NCBI GenBank assembly: GCA_017994695.1
Contig: JAGOKF010000012.1
Span: 1 to 64,000 of the forward strand
Origin: Myxococcota bacterium
GTDB taxonomy: Bacteria > Myxococcota_A > UBA9042 > DTJE01
Direction of reading: 5' to 3'
Length of the DNA: 64,000 nucleotides
Part shown: positions 58,925 to 64,000 of the stretch, piece after piece
Position numbering within the stretch: position 1 is the first letter of the stretch
How the letters are laid out: each line of letters begins with the position of its first letter
Notes under the pieces: model-generated
Told to the model about the DNA's origin: nothing
Seen by the model: the letters and a program-made list of their open reading frames with translations, nothing else
The model's database searches: none
Position numbers and translations under genes: made by a program

Positions 58925-60652
58925 ATGGAACGCTCCCCTTCTTCCCCTCCCATCCCTTCGTCCCGCGGAGGAAGGCGCGTCCTGGCCTTCCTGGTCGTCG
59001 GGTGCGCCGCCGTGCTTCCCTGGGCACCATCGATGGACGTCCCGCTCGCGCTGGATGACCGGGTCGGGGTCGTCGAGAACCCGGTGGTGGACGGGTCCGT
59101 TTCCCTCGGCAGGATTTTCCGGACGAATTCCTGGGGAAGCCCCCCGGGCTTCCGGCACACCCCCAACTATCGCCCCCTCTCGGTGACCTCCCTGGCGGTC
59201 ACCCGGGCCCTCTGGGACCTCCGCCCCGTCGCCTACCGGGCCTTCAACGCCCTGGTCCTGGCCGGCGTCTCGATGCTGGTCCTCGGCCTGCTCCTGCGCC
59301 TGGGCCAGCCCCTGTGGGCCGCGGTCGCCGGCGCCTCCTGGTTCGCCCTCCATCCCCTGCGCGTTGAGGTGGCGATGTTCGCGGTGAACCGGGAGGAGGC
59401 CCTGGCCGCCCTGTTCCTGCTGGCCTTCCTCTGGAAGACCCTGGACGGGACTTCCCTGGTCCCCGACCCATCGGCCTCCCGCTCCCCGCTGCCCCGTCTG
59501 GCCGGATGCTTCCTGCTGGCCCTGGCAGCGGCCCTCAGCAAGGAGAATGGGGTCCTGGCGGCGGGTCTGGCGTTGATCGTCCCCCTGGCCTGGCGACGAC
59601 CGGCGTCCTCCTCCATTGTTCGCTGGACCCCGGCCCTGGCCGCCCTCGGGGCCCTCGCGCTGTATTTCCCGCTGCGGTTCGGGGCCCTGGGGCACCTCGG
59701 GGCCTCCTTCATTCCCATCCAGGACAATCCCCTGGCCACGATGCCCATGCCCGAACGCCTGGCTCCGGCGCTGGGAGTCCTGGCCATGGCGGCGGGCCTC
59801 ACCCTCTGGCCCCTGCGCCTGACCGTGGACTGGAGCGGATCCGTGATGCCCCTGGCCACGGGCTGGGCCGATCCCCTCCCGTGGGCCGGCCTTGGCATCG
59901 TCCTGGCATGCCTCGCCGCCTTCCTTCGCTTCCGGGAGCGCCGTCCCGTGATCTCCCTCGGCCTGCTGGTCGCCGGGCTGGGCTGGATCCCGTCCTCCCA
60001 TCTCCTGTTCCCGTCCTCGATTCTCTTTGGCGAGCGGCTGCTCTTCCTTCCCCATGCAGGGATCGCGATGGCCCTCTCGGGCCTGCTGGCCGGAGTTCCT
60101 TCCGTCGCCGGCGTTGATGGAAGACGGATCGTCCCGCTGGCACTGGCGGCGGGAGGACTTCTTCTTCTCGGCCTCCGGACGGCGGCCCGGGCGGCCGACT
60201 ACGCCTCGCCGGAGCGACTCTATGCCGCCTCCCTGGCCGCGAGGCCCGGAAGCCCCCGTCTCTGGGTCAACCTGGGGGTCGAGCGGTTCCGCGGGAACCG
60301 GAACCCCGAGGCCGAGGCAGCATTCCGGCGGGCCCTGGACCTGGACCCGAACGATCCCGAGGCCCGCCTGGGACTGGGCCGGGTGCTTGCCCGGAGCGGC
60401 CGGTCCCGCGACGCCGAACGGGAATTCCGGGAGGCGATCCGCATCCGGGGATGGTTCCCGGTGGCCCAGGCCAACCTCTGTCTGCTGCTGGCATCCCAGG
60501 GCCGCGACGAGGAGGCCCTGGAACCTTGCGAAAGGGCCTGCCGGGACGGGATGGACGTCGAGGAGGTCCTTTCCCACCTTCAGGCCCGGGGTCAATGCCG
60601 CGCCACGGTGTCCAACGCCGACCCCGACGGCGTCAGGGGTTCACCACCGTGA
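58925..60652 (+). CDS. TMTC-like membrane glycosyltransferase with TPRs
   Basis: A 575-residue multi-pass membrane protein with about nine to eleven hydrophobic helices, followed by three TPRs (about 445-545). The first periplasmic loop has DDRVGVVENPVVDG and, after TPN, the YRPLSV motif. The next helices contain HPLRVEVAMFAVNREE and LSKENGVL. These match the DUF1736/TMTC family, GT-C-fold transferases whose animal members O-mannosylate cadherins. Bacterial members have unknown acceptors. It is divergent from the HYDIN lipoprotein operon, making those exported Ig-like proteins candidate acceptors (inference). No ribosome-binding site; leaderless start suspected. Its last 20 bases overlap the convergent gene at 60633. 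Confidence 0.85.
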   Translation: MERSPSSPPIPSSRGGRRVLAFLVVGCAAVLPWAPSMDVPLALDDRVGVVENPVVDGSVSLGRIFRTNSWGSPPGFRHTPNYRPLSVTSLAVTRALWDLRPVAYRAFNALVLAGVSMLVLGLLLRLGQPLWAAVAGASWFALHPLRVEVAMFAVNREEALAALFLLAFLWKTLDGTSLVPDPSASRSPLPRLAGCFLLALAAALSKENGVLAAGLALIVPLAWRRPASSSIVRWTPALAALGALALYFPLRFGALGHLGASFIPIQDNPLATMPMPERLAPALGVLAMAAGLTLWPLRLTVDWSGSVMPLATGWADPLPWAGLGIVLACLAAFLRFRERRPVISLGLLVAGLGWIPSSHLLFPSSILFGERLLFLPHAGIAMALSGLLAGVPSVAGVDGRRIVPLALAAGGLLLLGLRTAARAADYASPERLYAASLAARPGSPRLWVNLGVERFRGNRNPEAEAAFRRALDLDPNDPEARLGLGRVLARSGRSRDAEREFREAIRIRGWFPVAQANLCLLLASQGRDEEALEPCERACRDGMDVEEVLSHLQARGQCRATVSNADPDGVRGSPP

Positions 60653-61751
60653 AGTAGTAGGAACCCTTCCCCCGCGTCTCCTTCTTCTGGCCGTCGGGGC
60701 CAGAGACCTCCAGCGCGAAGGTCCCGTCGAAGTAGTACTGGATGGGCTTCGCGAACTTCCCGACGACGAAGCGGACCATCGTGCTCGAGTCCTCCAGGAA
60801 ATCCTCCCTGCCGGTCATCCGGACGGCCTTGATGGCCCCCCGCAACCGGAGGTCGCCACCGGCGGACCGGAATTCCAGCAGCCTGGGTGCCTGGTACCCC
60901 TCCCGGTCGGGGTCCGTGTAGAAATCGGAAGTCCGGACCTCCGGCGCGAGGCTCTGGAACGCTACCTTCCCGTCCCGGAAGAACACGAGGAACCGGATCG
61001 GAGCCCCGTCGTATTCCGGCGGCGTCTCGACGTCGTGGAACAGGAAGACCTCCCGATCCCCGATCTGCCGGAACCGGGCCATCCTCCGGGCCTGCTCGTG
61101 GGTGCCGATGGACAGGACCTGGTGCTCCACCTGGGCCAGGCCACGGACCTCGTGGCGGGACCCGTCCTCCTTCACCACGACGGTCCCCTCGACCCGGGCC
61201 GCCGGGGCGGGCAGATGGAACATCCAGTATCTCCTGGCGGACCTCCCGTACTGGGCCCTGCCGCTTCCGGGCTTCCAGGGCGGAAAGAGGTTGGCCAGGC
61301 GGAACTCGGCCTGGAAGGACTCGTTCTCCAGGTGCAGCACCAGGGCATCGACGGGCCCCGACATTCGATTGGGTCCGAACGAGAGTTCGAACCGGTCCGA
61401 GGCCGCAGACCATCCCTTCCGGTCCGTCTCGAAGCGGTTCCGGATCCGGTCCTTCCCGGGCTGCTTGAACTCGGCCGTCACCGCCGCCCTGCCTTCCTCC
61501 ACGCCCATGTTCGTCACCAGGAACTGGACGTAGGCGTTGTAGCCCCCCTCGAGGCGGAACACCACGGACCACCACTCGGAATAGAAGCGGTTTCCGCGGT
61601 TCTCCGGGGCGTCGGCGTGGGGCAGCAGGTCCTCCAGTCCGACCTCTTCGGGATCCCCGGAAAAGGCCTTCAGGGGATCGCCGATCGCCGGCCTGGAGAA
61701 GACTCCCGCGAACAGCAACAGCCCGATGATCCGTCCTCGAGATGCTGTCAT
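60633..61751 (-). CDS. Exported Svf1/AttH-like lipocalin-type protein
   Basis: A 372-residue protein with a signal peptide (1-24, cleavage near AIG). The mature protein is beta-rich. An early SEWWSVVFRLEGGYNAYVQF segment and a later GLAQVEHQVLSIG stretch correspond to the E-W-W and central motifs of the Svf1/AttH/CrtC double-lipocalin fold, which binds hydrophobic molecules such as carotenoids or ceramides. The carotenoid hydratase aspartates cannot be assigned with confidence, so a lipid-binding rather than catalytic role is the safer guess. GGAGG precedes ATG 61751 and a TTGCAG/CACAAT promoter lies upstream. It diverges from hutU. Confidence 0.75.
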   Translation of the reverse strand: MTASRGRIIGLLLFAGVFSRPAIGDPLKAFSGDPEEVGLEDLLPHADAPENRGNRFYSEWWSVVFRLEGGYNAYVQFLVTNMGVEEGRAAVTAEFKQPGKDRIRNRFETDRKGWSAASDRFELSFGPNRMSGPVDALVLHLENESFQAEFRLANLFPPWKPGSGRAQYGRSARRYWMFHLPAPAARVEGTVVVKEDGSRHEVRGLAQVEHQVLSIGTHEQARRMARFRQIGDREVFLFHDVETPPEYDGAPIRFLVFFRDGKVAFQSLAPEVRTSDFYTDPDREGYQAPRLLEFRSAGGDLRLRGAIKAVRMTGREDFLEDSSTMVRFVVGKFAKPIQYYFDGTFALEVSGPDGQKKETRGKGSYYFTVVNP

Positions 61752-61798
61752 CGCTCCTCCTTCCCGGGGGCTGGCGACCTCCCCCGGACCCGGCGGTC

Positions 61799-61828
61799 AT
61801 TGTGCCGCTTCCGTGCCCCGGACTGCAA
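61799..61828 (-). promoter_or_regulatory. Promoter for the Svf1/AttH-like gene
   Basis: -35 TTGCAG (61828-61823), 18 bases, -10 CACAAT (61804-61799). It has a leader of about 40 bases with GGAAGGAGG. Confidence 0.5.
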
Positions 61829-61868
61829 ACGGCGATCCCCGGACGACCCGTCCTGCCCCGGGGGGACC

Positions 61869-61897
61869 TTGAACTGGGGCCTGACGCGAAGCAGAAT
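61869..61897 (+). promoter_or_regulatory. hutU promoter
   Basis: TTGAAC (61869-61874), 17 bases, CAGAAT (61892-61897). Start near 61904; GGGGAGG precedes the ATG at 61927. Confidence 0.55.
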
Positions 61898-61926
61898 CCG
61901 GGTCGCCTGTCTCGGGGAGGAATCCG

Positions 61927-63564
61927 ATGCCGCCGGTCGAACCCATCGCGGGAACCACGCTGCACTGCCTCGGCTGGCAGCAGGAGGCCGCCCTGCGGAT
62001 GCTCCACAACAACCTGCACCCCGAGGTCGCCGAGCGTCCGGAGGACCTGGTCGTCTACGGAGGCATCGGGAAGGCGGCCCGGAACTGGGACTGCTTCCGA
62101 CGCATCGACACGGCACTGCGGACCCTGAGGGACGACGAGACGCTCCTGGTCCAGTCGGGAAAGCCCGTGGGTGTTGTCCCGACCCACCCCGAGGCCCCCC
62201 GGGTCCTCCTGGCCAACAGCAACCTCGTCCCGGCCTGGGCCACCTGGGAGGTCTTCCGGGACCTGGACCGGAAGGGGCTGATCATGTACGGCCAGATGAC
62301 CGCCGGGTCCTGGATCTACATCGGTACCCAGGGGATTCTCCAGGGAACCTACGAGACCTTCGCGTCGGCTGCACGGACCCATTTCTCGGGGGATCTTCAG
62401 GGGCGGCTGGTGCTGTCGGCGGGCCTCGGGGGCATGGGGGGAGCCCAGCCCCTGGCCGTGACGATGAACGGGGGAGTCTTCGTGGGGGTCGAGGTCGATC
62501 CCCGCCGGATCGAGCGCCGGATCGCCACCCGCTACCTGGACCGCTGGACCGATTCCTTGGACGAGGCCTGGCGGTGGGCCCGGACCGCCACCCGGGAGAG
62601 GTTGCCCCTTTCCATCGGACTTTTGGGTAATGCGGCCCGGGTCTTCCCGGAGGTCCTCCGCCGGGGGGACCTGCCGGACCTCGTGACGGACCAGACGTCG
62701 GCCCACGACCTGTTGAACGGCTACGTTCCGGACCACTTCCCGCTGGAGGAGGCGATCCGGCTGCGATCCGAGGACCCCGAGGCCTACCTCGCCGCCTCCA
62801 GGGACGCGGTGGCCCGCCACGTCACCGCGATGGTCGGCTTCCACCGGGCCGGAGTGCCGGTGTTCGACTACGGGAACAACATCCGCACCCAGGCCTTCCA
62901 GGCCGGGGTCCAGGACGCCTATGCCTTCCCGGGATTCGTCCCCGCCTACATCCGACCGCTCTTCTGCGAAGGCAAGGGGCCGTTTCGCTGGGTTGCCCTG
63001 TCGGGGGATTCGGCGGACATCGCCGCCACCGACGACGCCATCCTCGACCTGTTCCCGGGTGAGGAGGGACTGTCCCGCTGGATCCGTCTGGCCCGGGAAA
63101 AGGTCGCCTTCCAGGGACTCCCGGCGCGGATCTGCTGGCTCGGATACGGGCAGCGGGACCTCGCGGGAGTGCGGTTCAACGACCTGGTGCGGACGGGGAA
63201 GGTCCGGGCCCCCATCGTCATCGGCAGGGACCACCTGGACGCCGGGTCCGTGGCCTCTCCCTACCGGGAGACCGAGGCAATGCGCGACGGGTCCGACGCG
63301 ATCGCCGACTGGCCGATCCTCAACGCGCTGCTCAACACCGCCAACGGCGCCACCTGGGTCTCCCTGCATCACGGGGGCGGGGTCGGCATGGGCTACTCGA
63401 TCCATGCCGGCGTGGTGATCGTCGCCGACGGCACCCCGGGACAGGAGGCGAGGCTGCGAAGGGTGCTGTCGGGGGATCCCCTGATGGGCATCCTGCGGCA
63501 CCTGGATGCGGGCTATCCCGAGGCCCGGGATGCGGCCTCGCGCCACGGCATCCGGCTCCCTTGA
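61927..63564 (+). CDS. hutU: Urocanate hydratase
   Basis: Adds water to urocanate using tightly bound NAD as an electrophile, the second step of histidine breakdown. The 545-residue protein has the expected length. It contains [19 protein letters not shown] (NAD-binding glycine loop, near 159-177), the [11 protein letters not shown] segment and the [11 protein letters not shown] motif with the conserved cysteine. The ATG at 61927 has GGAGG seven bases upstream. hutH is far away at 1914 and neither hutI nor hutG is adjacent, so each step seems to have its own promoter, unlike compact hut operons. Confidence 0.96.
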   Translation: MPPVEPIAGTTLHCLGWQQEAALRMLHNNLHPEVAERPEDLVVYGGIGKAARNWDCFRRIDTALRTLRDDETLLVQSGKPVGVVPTHPEAPRVLLANSNLVPAWATWEVFRDLDRKGLIMYGQMTAGSWIYIGTQGILQGTYETFASAARTHFSGDLQGRLVLSAGLGGMGGAQPLAVTMNGGVFVGVEVDPRRIERRIATRYLDRWTDSLDEAWRWARTATRERLPLSIGLLGNAARVFPEVLRRGDLPDLVTDQTSAHDLLNGYVPDHFPLEEAIRLRSEDPEAYLAASRDAVARHVTAMVGFHRAGVPVFDYGNNIRTQAFQAGVQDAYAFPGFVPAYIRPLFCEGKGPFRWVALSGDSADIAATDDAILDLFPGEEGLSRWIRLAREKVAFQGLPARICWLGYGQRDLAGVRFNDLVRTGKVRAPIVIGRDHLDAGSVASPYRETEAMRDGSDAIADWPILNALLNTANGATWVSLHHGGGVGMGYSIHAGVVIVADGTPGQEARLRRVLSGDPLMGILRHLDAGYPEARDAASRHGIRLP

Positions 63565-63648
63565 ACCCTACGGTTGGCAGGCATCCCGCCTCTCGCTGGC
63601 ATTCCTGTTGGGCCGGGTGCGTGCGAAGAGGTGTCCGACCCTGCGGGG

Positions 63649-64000
63649 TCACTGGAGCGACTGGAGCCCTTCGCAGATCCGGGAGGAGGTGGCCACCAGT
63701 CCCGCGTACCCGACCACTCGGCTCTCGTCCCCATCGCAGTCCACGCTGGTGCTGTAGGACACCAGGACGCCGGAACGGGCTCCCAGGGCCTTGGCGGCCA
63801 CCAGCATCGCCACGGCCCCTGCCAGCCCGCACATCGACACGTGGTGCTCCACCGCGGCCCCGTAGAGCCCCTTCGGGTCCAGCATCTGCAGCCGGTTCAG
63901 GACCATGCGGTCCTTCCGCCTCGCCACCTGCACCGGCTCCCGGTGCGACAGGTCGCTGCTGGCGACGATGATCGTCCTTCCTCCCGACGACCGGACCAGG
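63649..64000 (-). CDS. Memo-family (AmmeMemoRadiSam system B) protein, 5' end beyond the window
   Basis: The C-terminal 116 residues are visible, entering from the right edge. IVASSDLSH, then MCGLAGAVAMLVAA, SYSTSVDCDGDESRVVGYAGL are signatures of the Memo1/AMMECR-associated fold, a protein related to extradiol dioxygenases with three conserved histidines and a cysteine; the His in DLSH and the Cys in MCG are visible here. The family often sits with a radical SAM protein and an AMMECR1 domain protein; any such partners would lie to the right of the window. The biochemical role is unsettled. It converges on hutU with an 84-base gap. Confidence 0.88.
   Translation of the reverse strand, partial: LVRSSGGRTIIVASSDLSHREPVQVARRKDRMVLNRLQMLDPKGLYGAAVEHHVSMCGLAGAVAMLVAAKALGARSGVLVSYSTSVDCDGDESRVVGYAGLVATSSRICEGLQSLQ

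Noticed and set aside
1-64000. CRISPR arrays, insertion sequences, phage genes or attachment sites
   Set aside because: No regularly spaced direct repeats, transposase or integrase motifs, or target-site duplications were seen. The tRNA pair has no flanking partial tRNA copy.

Overview
The window is GC-rich, gene-dense chromosome from a Gram-negative bacterium. It carries many lipobox lipoproteins, an outer-membrane beta-barrel protein, very large tetratricopeptide (TPR) proteins, and HYDIN-type and von Willebrand A (vWA) lipoproteins. Glycyl-tRNA synthetase is split (alpha and beta subunits), EF-P is paired with EpmA, and one sensor resembles the Myxococcus MXAN_5187 family. Together these point to Myxococcota or a close delta-proteobacterial relative. 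I see no phage, insertion sequence, CRISPR array or plasmid gene, so this looks like core chromosome.

Positions 1-16900 are mostly housekeeping genes in short runs on both strands. They comprise a KOW-domain protein (cut by the left edge), a class III-like sirtuin, histidine ammonia-lyase, an Nfu-type Fe-S scaffold, a ferredoxin, a dual-specificity phosphatase, SecA with a YfiM-like partner, PurC, EF-P with EpmA, a tRNA-Val/tRNA-Asp pair with its own promoter, a HAD hydrolase whose end lies antisense to tRNA-Asp, an unknown protein overlapping a NamZ/DUF1343 protein, and NadD overlapping a DUF2520 protein and a small membrane protein.

Positions 16900-31003 are a long minus-strand block of envelope proteins. 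In transcription order these are two beta-propeller-like lipoproteins, a vWA lipoprotein (behind a strong promoter and followed by a terminator-like hairpin), an outer-membrane barrel, two exported TPR proteins, a TPR lipoprotein, a small exported protein and a last lipoprotein. The mix resembles the Myxococcus Glt/Agl gliding and Nfs sporulation envelope machinery, but orthology is inferred from family resemblance only.

Positions 31055-38400 hold glyQ-glyS-ppdK behind one promoter, then xseB with a repeat-rich lipoprotein. Next come an MXAN_5187-like two-helix sensor (plus strand) and a 3,586-residue TPR protein (minus strand, 40281-51041). The TPR protein starts with near-perfect 72-residue units and recalls the giant gliding protein AgmK/GltI.

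Positions 51197-58792 are a three-gene operon of HYDIN-type lipoproteins (one with a vWA domain) behind an excellent sigma-70-type promoter. Two of them share an unusual cysteine-rich module. A TMTC-like membrane glycosyltransferase with TPRs diverges from this operon. The window ends with an Svf1/AttH-like exported protein, urocanate hydratase and a Memo-family protein cut by the right edge.

Several genes lack a Shine-Dalgarno sequence and have a -10-like hexamer placed so that transcription would begin at the start codon, which suggests leaderless mRNAs.
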